From Schoenoplectus triqueter (taxonomy: Eukaryota > Streptophyta > Magnoliopsida > Poales > Cyperaceae): DNA of 64,000 nucleotides. Below the pieces are notes generated by a model, which was not told the DNA's origin, did no database searches, and saw nothing but the letters and a program-made list of their open reading frames with translations. Of this stretch, positions 11,618 through 23,689 are shown one piece after another (the first letter of the stretch is position 1; every line of letters starts with the position of its first letter). Made by a program: the position numbers and the translations under genes. The stretch covers positions 434,001 to 498,000 of the forward strand of contig CAXKVV010000142.1 in the NCBI GenBank assembly GCA_964058805.1. Reading direction: 5' to 3'.

Positions 11618-13392
11618 CTCTCCGTCTCTTCTTGAACTATCAGTATCAGGGAGGACGCTATTTTTCTGGCTTAAAAGGTGAAGAAATCACAAAGAAAGAT
11701 CGGAAGAGAAGTACAGAGAGGGAAGAAACAAAAATGAGATATCTCAGAAGTAGAAGCAATAAATCAGAAGCAGAGGTATTGAAGAAACACAATGGAAATT
11801 AGCGATTGATTTGGAATAGGGTATTGCGGCGAGGAGAGGAACGGAGATGGGGGGGGGTGTCAGAGAGGTATATTGGTGTTGGTGGGGAGATACTCTGATA
11901 CTGTTTTGTTGTTTTGTTTTATACCCAGTACTGGAAAAGACTAAAAACCCCAGGTTTGTTTGTCCAAGTAGTACCAGACTCCAGTACTAGTGCAGAATCT
12001 TGTTCTTCTATTTGATTGATTTCTACTCTTGCATAAAGGATTAAAGAAAGAGGATGTGTTTTTAATGGAGATGACTAGACGTCTAGACGACAGCGAAAAT
12101 AATGCAAATTGTTTCTCTGTGGCAATGGATATAGAAAGTTTGTGCAACGAGTCACTGTTATGGAATGTTGTGACCCACTTGCAGTAGTCTGCCTGCCGAT
12201 GAAAGAAGATAACTGGATCACATTAAAATTGTGTTCAATGAAATCTCTGGGGAAAAAATGATGGTTATTTAATAATATTCTAATAGTTAATGTTTAAGTT
12301 GTTAATTTACTTAAAGTGAAGACAAACTTTTAGCACATGAGCAGCTCCTTTGAGTAGAATTAGAAAGTAGGACTATGTTTATAAATTATAATTAGCACGG
12401 TCCCAATAGAGATGGAGCATGCTCGTATAAAGTTTTATGAACTGGGATGTTAGTGGAGTTCATGACAGATTAAAAAAAAAGTTGTCTCAAAGAATTGCTA
12501 ATATAACTTCGGTAGGCATTAATTAGTTATTGAGACATGGAAAAATAATAGTCAATTGAAAAAATACATATTTTTCTATTAAAAGAAATGAAATAATTGT
12601 CATGCTTTTTTTTAAAAAAAATGTGATGGTTTTTAAGAAGTTACGGGTTCAAAATTTAGAAATGTATAATTACAAATTCGTAAGCCTTATCTTCTCGTTA
12701 AAAAAATTAAAATAAATTGTATGCATGGTGAATTAAGGCTGGAATTTTGAGAACTGCCAGAAAGACTAAATTATGTTATTTTCCAAATTTCAGAAATGAG
12801 GCAGGATTTCGACTACAAAAGTTGGAAACATATCCACTGTCATAGTTTAACTATGGCACCATTGCTATTTTCACACTGATTGTGGGACCCACATATTAGT
12901 AAACCGTGAATATAATTATATCCTTTTAAATCAATTCGATGGCCGAGATCCTCTATCATAGTTTCTATGTAATAAAAACTATAACAGCAGATACATATCC
13001 ATAAAAGTTAATATATAGACATATAATGACTGATTTTTATTTTCCTTTTTTGGTAAGATATGTTTTAATATGGTGTGTAATTTTACTTAGCAAATCAACC
13101 AAATTTTAGGCGTGCAATTTTTCTGATTGCATCCAATTCCCACCAAATATAACACATAGACTCTATTATTTAAAATATCCAGCCATTACGACCCTCCTAA
13201 ATTAACAACAGAATTTATACTGGAACAATATTTCTATTGAAAAAGATCCCTGAAATCTATTTTTTATCCCAGGATTATTTTCTGGCTCGGTTTTTCATTA
13301 ATGTGGTTGCTGTATTAAAAATATGTTTCCCACAAAAAATTTAGTGATCTCAAAATGAGATTTCTCAATTTTTTTTTCGCAATGCATATTCT
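11618..13392. other. 5' leader of the BAP31-like gene, then intergenic DNA
   Basis: About 11618-11880 is purine-rich on the plus strand and is the likely 5' UTR and promoter of the minus-strand gene. A G10 run lies near 11850. The rest is AT-rich; I see no gene. Confidence 0.4.
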
Positions 13393-13401
13393 TTAAAATA
13401 A

Positions 13402-13746
13402 GAGAAGGGGTCAGTTGACAATGGGTTATTTTGATGATCTTAACAATGAATCTCTAAAAATATATATAATAAATCTTAAAAATAGAAAAAAAGATTATAG
13501 ATTTGTTCTTCTAATTGATGTTCATTTAAATTTCATGCAATTTCATTATTGTTTGATAATCCATCTAGGACTATCAAATTTTCATATAATTTACAACGAA
13601 TGATCTTTGGGACTATCAAATAATAATAAATTTGAATGAACATAATACATCTATAAAGTTTTTTCTATTTTTAAGATTTTTTTATATTTTTTAGAGATCC
13701 ATTATGAAGGTTGTCAAAATAACTCATTGTCAATTGATCCCTTCTC
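13402..13746. mobile_element. Mutator-like MITE, 345 bp, with 9-bp target duplication
   Basis: The ends are inverted repeats: GAGAAGGGGTCAGTTGACAA on the left pairs with the reverse complement of the right end over about 55 bases, with few mismatches. The flanks carry the identical 9-bp TTAAAATAA (13393-13401 and 13747-13755), the size typical of Mutator-type transposons. There is no coding capacity. Related copies occur elsewhere in the window. Confidence 0.88.
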
Positions 13747-13897
13747 TTAAAATAAATACTTCTAGAAAGAAAAGTTTTCATTATTGTAAAAAAAATCTTA
13801 TTGAATTTATATACAAGAAAAGCTAATTAAATCTTCAAACCTCTTACTTTCTGTTGATTTGTGCTAATTGTGCGGATGTCATAATTTACTTTTCATA

Positions 13898-14199
13898 TTC
13901 TGTGTGCACACACATGAATGAAATTAGTTCGTTCAGTATATCAAATCTAATAAAATCATTACATACGCTTTGTGACATGCAAATTAGTGGTGCACTAAAA
14001 TCATTACAAAGCGCACATGCATATTTTGGCGGGTGGCATGTGGGTTGATTCTGTGTGCACACACATGAATGAAATTAGTTCGTTCAGTATATCAAATGTA
14101 ATAAAATCATTACATACGCTTTGTGACATGCAAATTAGTGGTGCACTAAAATCATTACAAAGCGCACATGCATATTTTGGCGGGTGGCATGTGGGTTGA
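13898..14199. repeat. Two-copy tandem duplication, period 151 bp
   Basis: 13898-14048 and 14049-14199 are almost identical; I found one difference (CTAATA versus GTAATA). Each unit begins TTCTGTGTGCACACACATGA and ends in a GC-richer GGCGGGTGGCATGTGGG segment. Confidence 0.95.
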
Positions 14200-15085
14200 T
14201 TTTGTAACACCTTTCCATTTCCAAAATTTAACAAAAAAAAAATTGGTCATCATAAGTTTATTCCATCTTTACAAGTTAAATATAGAGATAAATACATAGT
14301 CCGTTGCTTGAATGTAGAAAACACAAAATATATGCTTCAACTATAAATGTAGATAGCAAAACATGCATAGAGAAAATAATGGATGATAAAGGTTTTTGTA
14401 ATTTGCGTACCGTTAATTACTAATTTATTATGGTGTCTGATTTTCTAAGGAAATTGTCAAGCATTCACTTTGTTATAATAAGTGCAAGATAAGTCTGAAC
14501 CATTTTATGTGCCTGAGATCAGAAACAAAAAATAATCTCAAGAAAGAGAGAGAGAGAGAGAGAATTGCAATAGCAGGCCCGTAATAACACATTACCGAGG
14601 GGAGAATCTATATTTTCTTTCAAATTTCAGCCCATATAACCAGGTTATGATGGACCTCAAGAAAGAAAGGGTAATAGGAGGAGGAGAGAGGGATGAACGG
14701 CCTTGATGTTGCCACGACACCAACAGGGAATGTCTATTTTCATTTTTGAAAGGCGCCACACTCATCAGCACTTGGGAATTGCTTATAAGCTATGACAATT
14801 AACATTCACTGTTTTGTGTCATGAAACGATTAGATAACATTGCTGTACTGTTTTTTTTTTCTCTTTGTGATTTAAGTTATATTAGTTCAGGCATCTTATT
14901 TTAATATTCTACTTAGTTTGCTAATAAGGGTGCCTTTAGTATATAGGCCGCTTGACACTGTGACTATATACACGCCACTTCCAGCTTTTCCTAAGCCTCA
15001 CACATCCTTATTATATATACAACAGGGCACTACTGTTGTTTTTATCCAGTCATTTGCCTCGGTGATCCTCGTGTCGGAATGGCTT
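14200..15085. other. Intergenic; GA microsatellite; 3' flank of the lipase locus
   Basis: No gene seen. A (GA)n run lies around 14544-14563. The last few hundred bases are probably the 3' UTR and flank of the minus-strand lipase locus. Confidence 0.4.
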
Positions 15086-17907
15086 CTAGTTCCGACCAAA
15101 GAACGCAATCACCGATTCGTAAACCAACTGCTTTGCTGAAACCCCCATGACAAAATCGACATGCGCATAATTCTTCACGAAGTGCACTGTCAGCTTGTCA
15201 TGATCGTGTGACCTGAAATAATTCAGCCTAATTAATTATAAAATGAAATTCATTTGATTTTTGAAATTTAACATAAATTTTATATAGACAGAAATAGGCA
15301 GCTAAGACATTGATATCCCACATATTAATCCACTTTGAAAGCTTGATCGACCTCCTCTATATATATTTGCTCTAATAGTACTCTACAACTTTTGAAGATG
15401 TGTACAGAAATTATCTTATTGAGAGAAATTCATTGCCAAATTATTTATCAACATGCAAAATAAGACATGTACTGAGTTGATCTGAAGAGCAACAAATGAG
15501 AAATTTTAATTTTAAGAGTCTTACTTGAGATCATTTAGAAGAAGAGCAACATCAGCTGAATCAGATAGAGAATCCTGCCCCCCATAGCTTACAAACAACG
15601 ACAAATTTCTCGGTATATTAGAGAGCTGGTACACTGGTGGCGTGCCCTGTCCATACCGCTTCTTGTTCTCTTCCTGGCTGTTGAAATTATATTTTGCTAA
15701 CACTCCATCCCTAAATGCTGTTGCATGTCCAGGTTCCAATAAGAAGTTATCCATGGTAAATTTTTATATTATGTCATGTAAGGTTGTTAAAAAGCACAAG
15801 GCAGGCAACACAGAGAGCTTACTCTGAGCAAAATGAACCATAGTCCTGGTAGAAGTAGGCTGAGGCCCATACTTCAAGAAGACCTCTACAGTGGATGCAT
15901 TGAGGCAACAATTTTCACCTACCATGATCAATTTTCATATCTTTCAATTAACATACTCTATCTTGATTTTGAAGAAAACATGAGTGAAGATACTTTACTG
16001 ACATTAAGTTTGGAAGCTTAATTAGATCTCCATTTTATCTCCCAAAACAAAATACTCTATCCTTTTTTAAATATATATATATATATATAGCCCACATTGC
16101 AAAGAAAATTAAATAAGAATTTCTAAACAAAGTGTGTGAAATTAATTCCAGCTACCTGTGTAAGATCTCATGAGGTCATAACAATTCAATGGTCCATGGC
16201 AAAATGCTTTGAAAAAGTTTGTTACTATTTCCCTGTACAGAAAATAAAATCAGAAGTGAAAGTATATTGATCTGTTTGCTCTTTTGCAATTCACGGCAAT
16301 ACTAAACTAAAGTATTAGCTTAGATAGCCAAAACATGCCTTAAGATAGCTAGATAAGATCGATTGAATTAATTTACGTACATTTTTGGGTTAAACTGTGC
16401 CGCCCGAAGCCAATCCTTAATAACCTATTTAAATTTCAACAATTTTTGATTGATTAATAACTGGTTGCAATATAAGCAATCAGATAATCTGTTCTTTTAA
16501 TTAAGATTAATATTCTGCATGAATTAGTTTAAGTCACCTCTCCAATAAAGGCTTTTGCACAGAAAATGCCAACAGGGGTGCTCATATGGGTCAAATAAGC
16601 TACTGGGCTCAGAAGAGCCACTGATTTTAGCTTATCCACCAGTCTCCCTTCTGAGAAAGATGCTAACGCAACCAGCGTCCCCTAAAGCAATTCAATTTGT
16701 ACAGAGAAATGATAAAAATGCAGCAAAAAATGGACCAAGTTTAAGTGATTAATTAGAGGATACTTTTCTTCTTCATATGGGGTAATTGGATTTTTGTTCA
16801 TAATTTGATATTTGATGATATTGTACAGAGAAGTAACAAATGTCATGGAAAAGCAGAGAAGGTTTAATGTGACTGTAGAAATAAAAATGAAACCGGAGTC
16901 CCTTTTTCTTTTGGCTTTACCATGGAATGGCCAACATACTGCAACTTCTGACCAGTGAGACGGTGATCAAAAGAGGCAGAGAGATCATGTGTTACAAGTT
17001 CATCCTATGACCATGCCCAGTACTCCTTCCAATCTTCCATCAGTTATCTTTGCGCAGAAGTTGCTATTCAATAGTAAAGGAAATTAATTATAGAATAAAA
17101 CAAAATTTGGTGATGTTTTTTTTTCCAAAATAAATAATGGTTTTACAACCGGCTGAGTCGCCGATAGTGTGATGTGGCGGTTGCTCCACCTGGTGCCCCT
17201 TGTGTTGGCAATCCACACATCAAATCCTCTATCAGCCAAAATAAACGCCAAGGACTGTTCCGGGGTATTTAGCATCCATGTTATACCATCTACAATTAAT
17301 TTTAATTGCTATTTATATTAATTAATTGAAAGGTAAATTAAATTACTACGTTGTGTTCCCTAATTAATCATCTCTGTTAGACTTTGAAAACAAACACTGA
17401 ACAAATTAATAACTGATTTTTCTAATATTTCTTACATCATCTGAAAATCTCTCTTAATTTATCTCATATTAAGAAAGACTTGTCTAACAAAGTACCATGA
17501 GAACTCCATGCTGCAAAAACACTGGCTGCTTATTGTTGCCACCGCTGCCACCATTTCGTCCTTCTGGAATCCTTTGCAAGCTCAAAATGTACCCATCTTG
17601 GGTTGTAACCTTAAAAAAATAAAATTTTTAAGGCTCAATCAATCGTTGCACACAAATACTTTTTGCATTTCTAATAACAACTGGTTTATTTATTATTGTG
17701 TTCCCCCCTACATATACTATTGGTCACCTCGTGCTCTTCGCACTTGTATCCGAGAGGGGTCACTAATGTCGCACACAGGCCAGATCTCTCTACAGGCTCC
17801 CCTGTATTCAAATTGATGTTGCTATTTGTCCGGCTCCGACCAGAAGCGGTAACCAATGCAGATGCAGTGCTGATTAAAAGAAGGATGGAGATCATGGTCA
17901 AGACCAT
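15086..17907 (-). pseudogene. Acid/triacylglycerol lipase (plant LIP1/MPL1-type alpha/beta hydrolase), apparently disrupted
   Basis: Ten exons on the minus strand: 17728-17907, 17496-17609, 17150-17289, 16921-17025, 16538-16681, 16381-16424, 16156-16232, 15823-15918, 15525-15717 and 15086-15212. All have GT...AG ends and the last six join in frame to a TAG stop. The product would be about 406 residues, normal for the family. It starts with a hydrophobic signal peptide, then has GYILSLQRIPEGR, HGVLM, IANTRG, the nucleophile elbow GHSMG (split by an intron), the acid GGQD and the catalytic YAHVDF. Such enzymes cleave acyl esters in the secretory pathway or vacuole. Two lesions stand out. Exon 4 reads WAWS-stop-DELV where the family has WSWDEL (TGG to TAG), and the exon 2/3 junction is one base short of the frame (HGVLM|DGIT). 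Exon 4 also seems 3-4 residues short. A sequencing error at each site is possible. Confidence 0.8.
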
Positions 17908-19969
17908 GTTGAGGCGTTAATCTGAATTAGCTAGAGAGTTAGAATTAATTATTAGTTGTTTGAAGAGAAGCAAACATGCTATGTTTCGTGAGAACTGAAA
18001 TCTGATAGCAGTGGCCAGTGGGTATATATGTAATCGTTTGCTTTTAAAAGAGAGAGCAAATTAAGAGGTAGCTGCATAAGTAACAGAGAGAATCTTGAAA
18101 TGCTTAATTTTGTGCCAGGATATTTCCCTTTACAAAAGAGCTTGATATTTTGTGGCAGTAAGGTGTAAGCAGGTATGCACCTACATGTTGTATGCTTTCT
18201 ATTTCGCATGTAGACGTATTGACTATTGACTATTAAGGCCTAAAATTATTTGAAAAAAAAATAGTTAATCATTATCTAACTGAAGAGCAATATCTAAAAA
18301 CTTCTATATAAAAAATAATAATAAGGATAACACGATTAATGTGCAAATCATGTCAACTATTATGTAAAACAAGTAAATACAACAATATTATTCGTAAATT
18401 CAACATTTATCAAGTTAAAGAAAAAGTGGATGCTTAATCACCTTATTTTATCTCTGGAAAAAATATTTACTTGAAATTTTGGGTGTCATACGTACAGCGA
18501 TCAAGGTAATGTCAATCAAAATGTCTAACTATTATGTTAGCTCAATTAAAATGTCAATTAATATCAAGTATTTTTACTAAATGGATATAGATTTGAAATC
18601 TTGAATTTCATGTCTAAGACAATCATCAGAATAGTATTTTGCCCGTGCGTTGCTACGCTGATGTCTTTTCAAAATATAAAAATTTATATTTTCATATGAA
18701 AAAAATAAATAAAATGATGATAATTTAGTAATTAATGTAAATTTCAATTATGAATACATAATTAATATAAAATAAATACATAACTATGAGAAAAGTTGAC
18801 ATTCAGAATTTAAAAAAAAAATAAAATTCATAATTTATGGCAATCTAAGAAAAAAAAAGAAATAAAGTAGAGAAATTGCACTCCTAAATTATGTAGTATT
18901 TCATATAACAATCAAAATTGAGAGAAAATTATAATTTCAACACAAATGACCATAGAGATAGTAATATTATTTGATGAATAACTCAATCTGTTGACTGATA
19001 TTAGCTCTAGAAATTCAACAAAAAATTTGAACCATTATAGAATCAGAATATGTATGTGTTTAATAAAGAGTAAAGATAGAAATAAAAATTATACATAACT
19101 TAATTAACATGTTTCTTTGAAACATCAAATAAATTGACGTACAAATATTAAAAATCCCTTAACACGTTAAATTAATATAGCAAGTCACAATAACTTATCT
19201 AAATAGATTTGGAACAAATCATTGAAGGGTAATATCTAACAGTTCCTTTTTTTCACATGTTTTCTCTAGAGGTGCTATTTACATCGAAAATTTTACTCTG
19301 CAAATCTAATATAATTTTTTTTGGACTTCTATAACTTTTTAGTACTCGTCGTAATACATCTTTTGAAAAAAAAAATATGTCTTTAAATCTAATTGAAAAG
19401 TTATTGAAGTGACCATTTTAGATTTAATTAGAAGAGGTATATAATAGAGAAAAATAATTTTTGCTCGATGTGTAGAGTAAAATTTCAAGTGTGAAGGGTA
19501 GCACCCTTTTTCTAATTGTCATGTGACAAGTGTTTTTTTCCTCCATTTACAACACAATAACTTATCGGATTTGGTCAAGTTAGACAAAAGATGTGCATTC
19601 ATATATAGAGAGAGATTTGATTGCGCCTCAACTATTATAGTGCATGATGAAATTATTGACATTAAAATGTGCTAATTTAAAACCTTATTTATATATTTCT
19701 ATTTTTTTAATTATTTTGATAGCTAGAAAATCGTTGTTAGATGATACGAATCTACTTAAAACAATTATTATTTTCCTGCAAAAAAAAAACTATGGTAACA
19801 AAAAATTATAAAACTCAAATTCTCGACAAATATGTAAAATGCAGAATGCTATATTCTAAAATTCATATTCTTGAGTCGGACTAGCATTCAACTAAATTTA
19901 CCAAATAAAAGATTAATTTTGGCAAACGAAACTACAATTATAACATATATAAAGCTAGACAGGATTTTT
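17908..19969. other. Intergenic, AT-rich, with transposon remnants
   Basis: No gene. Near 18640, TTTTGCCCGTGCGTTGC is a motif common near Helitron 5' ends, but no matching 3' end was fixed. The lipase promoter would lie just above 17908. Confidence 0.4.
19271..19512. mobile_element. Possible small MITE
   Basis: Imperfect inverted ends: GGTGCTATTTACATCGAAAA on the left against the complement of the right end, which reads GGGTGCTACCCTTCACACTT. Both are followed by TTTTACTCTGCA/TTTTACTCTACA. No clean target duplication was found. Confidence 0.45.
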
Positions 19970-19971
19970 AT

Positions 19972-20263
19972 AGGGGAGTTGTCCCTGGGTTATTTTGACA
20001 ATTTTGACAATATATTTCTACATAAATATGAAAAATATTAAAATAGAAAAACTATTATAGATATATATATTTTTACTTATAGATTGATAGTGTTTTAAAT
20101 TTCATATAATTTCATTATCATTTGATGGTTCATCAAAGATCATAAAAAATTTATTCAATTTGCAACTGTTCCAAATTAACAATGATTTTGTAGCTATCTA
20201 TAATTTTTTATTTAAAATTTATTATCAAAATTGTCAAAATATCCATTCTCAAGTTATCCCTCA
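19972..20263. mobile_element. MITE related to the copy at 13402
   Basis: The left end GGGGAGTTGTCCCTGGGTTA, followed by TTTTGACAATTTTGACAATA, pairs with the right end, which ends TTGTCAAAATATCCATTCTC and AAGTTATCCCTC. The internal block around TTTCATATAATTTCATTATC is shared with the copy at 13402. The target duplication is not clear. Confidence 0.7.
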
Positions 20264-21214
20264 ATAAAATGGAGGAGAAAGTGAAGAAGTGACAATGAAA
20301 TAAAACACAAACTATAACGAGAAATACGCGTGCGCTGTGAAAGTATGGAATGGATCTGTCATCTTACTGTAATAGCATCATGAAATGTCTTACGGATGAG
20401 GCCGTAGAATAACCGAAGACACGTGGACAAACAAAAATTGGCAATGTATGCAATTGGACCAAGATTTTATGTATGAAATAGTTATATATAGTAGGATTTC
20501 TATTAACGTGAGGAATCTTCAGTAAAGATTCCAATTGAGGCACATTATCTCTCTCTATAAATAAAAAGAGCATAACATTTATAAGAAAATATTAAGCAAA
20601 TATTAACACTGATATTGATATTATTGAGATTAATGGCTTTACTATATATAGAATACGTTATAATTCAGGTTAAATATCATTAATACGAACAATATCTCAT
20701 TACCATAGAATAATAAATATAGTATAAACTAAATTGAATAATAAAAACATTGAACTATATAATTACAGAAAAAGTCTCATTCCCCAAGTCTCCACTTCCC
20801 ATTAGATTATCCCCCACCTATCAAGCATATATATTTGAAAGTCAATTAATCACCCTTATTTAAAAAAACTTCTCCATCTGATGTATTCCTCCTAAATTCA
20901 AATTTGTTTGTTCCTTCTCAGAATAGATCTAGATTTAATTTCTTATCTCTTGCGATCTCTCAACGATCTCTTCTATGATTTCTCCAACAATCAATCCCAA
21001 CAGTTTTTCAAAATGACGCATGCTTTATATAAGAATTGTCTCGGTCCGAATTTGATTGACTTCATCCTAATCTTCTTTGATGTATGTACTATGTAAATTG
21101 CAAGAGTAGAGTAAGAACGAATTAATAACACAATTAATACACAACAAATTATATAGTATTTCTCACTTCTAATACCGAACAAAAATTAGGATTATATGTG
21201 AAAACATTATTATG
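20264..21214. other. Intergenic, no gene seen
   Basis: AT-rich. Short open frames show no recognisable domain or splice pattern. Confidence 0.4.
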
Positions 21215-21400
21215 GGCGGATCCATGTACACTCAGGACTCCTGGGCCAGGAGGCAGCTGCCCCCTCTGGAAAAAAAAGTTTCTATAAGTACTTTTATAAT
21301 TATATATATATTTAAAAAAATAGAAAATATATTTATTTTACTCCCCTTGAAAAAAAAATAATATTTGTCCTCCCCTCAAAATCAAAGTCTGGATCCCTGC
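21215..21400. mobile_element. Short hAT-like MITE, 186 bp
   Basis: The ends GGCGGATCCATG and TGGATCCCTGC are inverted around GGATCCA. The flanks TTATTATG (21207-21214) and TTATTGTG (21401-21408) match at 7 of 8 bases, which suits an 8-bp target duplication. Confidence 0.5.
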
Positions 21401-22637
21401 TTATTGTGTTGGTGAAATTGTCTATTTTAATGGTAAACTGATCTTCACAAAGGTTTATTAATTATTTTGCAATATCTTTTCTCAAAAAGTTATTGACAAA
21501 TAATGACAATATCATTTCTGAAAATTCATGATATATAATAGAAGGGTTTTATATTATTTAAATAATGTTATGTATATAGTAACTTCGATAGTTTCAAATC
21601 ATTGATAACGGCCCTATTGTTTCGATGGAGAGAAGAATCTAGAATTAATTTTTCAGAAAATTTCCAAACGAAGCATATTCTACCACAATAGATCGTTCGT
21701 TAACTATTCTTTTTTTTATTTTCTTTTATTTCTTTAATTATTGATAAGAATTAAAAAATAATAATTCAAATTTCAGTCAAATTAATCATTTTGACTGACT
21801 ATTTTAACGTAGATAATAAGTAAAAGACAATATAGTCATATTTCTTATTTCGGACACGTGGGTTTTGATACAAGGTATATCTCATCTCTCTACCGAGTGA
21901 GATATATAAAAATTAATAAGTGTTTTGTCTCTTTGTGGAGTGATTTGGTTCAAATTATGAGAGGTGCATATAAAAAGTTACATATTGATAGTCCTATTTA
22001 ATTAAAAAAAATAAAATAATATATTAGCGGCATTTTTTTATAATAATTTTGTCAGGAAAAGATATCTTCGACAGTCAAAACTATAGGCTATGTTTATAGA
22101 CGGATAACTAATCATAGATAATCCAAAAAAAAAGATCCCATATAAATATGATAAACAGGCAGTACTAGGATGGATCTCAGGAAACGATTACACCCCCCCC
22201 CCCCCCCAACCCACCACCACACACAGTTTTAGATGAAATCGTAGTAAAACATTGGAGATGGATAGCATTAAATTGTCCAGATAGCGATGAGCTGACAATC
22301 TCGATGCCGGTGAAAAGAACACTTCCAATAAAATTAAACAATATGACAATTTATATCAAACAAAATTTGAGAACAACCTCTTTATTTAATTTTAAAATTT
22401 AATCAAATTGGTACATTTAGTAATTTAACGATTTTGTTCATATTAATTTTAAAATATTTTTATCGTACGATCTCGATTGATTCGATCTGTTCGTACTTGC
22501 TAGCTTCCTACGCGTCTACTCGGTACGACCATACCAGCATGCATACAGCTGACAGACAAGGCACAAATGATTTCATTTAATACAATATTGGAAATATTGG
22601 AATACACATTACCAGTTTGCACTTACCAGTGGGATCG
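21401..22637. other. Intergenic, AT-rich; poly-C tract
   Basis: No gene seen. A run of C followed by CCACCACCAC lies near 22193-22220. Confidence 0.4.
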
Positions 22638-22645
22638 ATCCACGT

Positions 22646-23409
22646 TAGAGTATTGAAATGGACCGGACGGTCCGACCCGTCCCGGACCGGACCGTGACCG
22701 TGGACCGGACCGTGCCCTATCACGGTTCGGTCCAACGGTGGATCGGTCCTCCCTTCACCCGAAAATGGACCGTGCCGACCCGTCCCGTGCCAACCCGTGG
22801 ACCGGACCGGACCCCGGACCGGACCGTGTAAAAATGAAAATAACAATTAGTGTTTTATGTGTAGTTTTAAATAAAATAAAAATAACAATAATTATTGGTG
22901 TAGTAAAAAATATATTTTAGATAACATCAAAATATAATAACTATTATGTGTAGTTTTAAATAAAATAAAAATAACAATAATTATTGGTGTAGTAAAAAAA
23001 ACATGTTCTAGATAACATCAAAATATAATAACTCACCTCATTTTTAATTAAGCATGTTGATAAAAAAATTTCATTGTATTTTCAAAATTATAATTTTCTG
23101 AAATTTTATTTTTTCACAAATTTTTTAATTTTTTAGTACTATTAGATTTTTAAACAATTAAAAATAATAATTCGAATTAGTTAAAAATTATTATTAAAAA
23201 TATGATAAATTATAATTTTTTCCAATTTATAAAAAAAAATATTTGGACCGGACCGGACCGTGGACCGTCCCGGACCGTCCCGTGGGGGTCCGGCCCCCGG
23301 GGGCCAACGGTGGGACGGGTTCGAGTTTTTCGAATTTGGACCGCCTTGGACCAGACCGTGCGGGACCGTGGACCGTCCGAGTTTGAACCGGACCGTGTTC
23401 AATACTCTA
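22646..23409. mobile_element. Non-autonomous hAT-type element with GC-rich GGACCG arms, copy 1
   Basis: Inverted ends TAGAGTATTGAA and an exact 8-bp target duplication ATCCACGT (22638-22645 and 23410-23417) fit the hAT superfamily. The left arm (about 22660-22830) and right arm (about 23245-23400) are packed with GGACCG/CGGTCC, roughly twenty copies in both orientations. The core is AT-rich and includes an 89-bp direct duplication (unit starts 22855 and 22944). There is no transposase. Open frames here are compositional artefacts of the Pro/Arg/Gly-rich arms. Confidence 0.88.
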
Positions 23410-23689
23410 ATCCACGTTGTCATCACTGGATGACACGTGTAGAAGTCCGCTGTCCGACTCAGAAGACAGAATCGGTGATAACTGACGCATATCTCGCAGA
23501 GGAGAGTATGATATCTAATTTCAAAGAGAGCTTATCAATTCAATTAGGGTTTTGGTTAGTTTGGCAAATTAAAAAATAGTTTTGAAAAAGTGATAGAATA
23601 GTTTTTTTTTAGAAAAGTGATATTTTTGACTATTCAGAAGAGCGAAAATGTAATTTAACAGTTGTTAATTAGAATAGTTAAAATATGAA

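Noticed and set aside
11351..11802. Plus-strand open frames across the BAP31-like first exon
   Set aside because: Antisense shadows of a clearly recognised exon and its leader.
18635..19620. Possible Helitron based on TTTTGCCCGTGCGTTGC
   Set aside because: The 5' motif is suggestive, but no hairpin plus CTRR 3' end could be placed, so no element was called.
22577..23579. Open frames rich in Arg, Pro, Gly and Asp in the GC-rich arms
   Set aside because: They result from GGACCG repeats read in several frames on both strands and lie inside a non-autonomous transposon.
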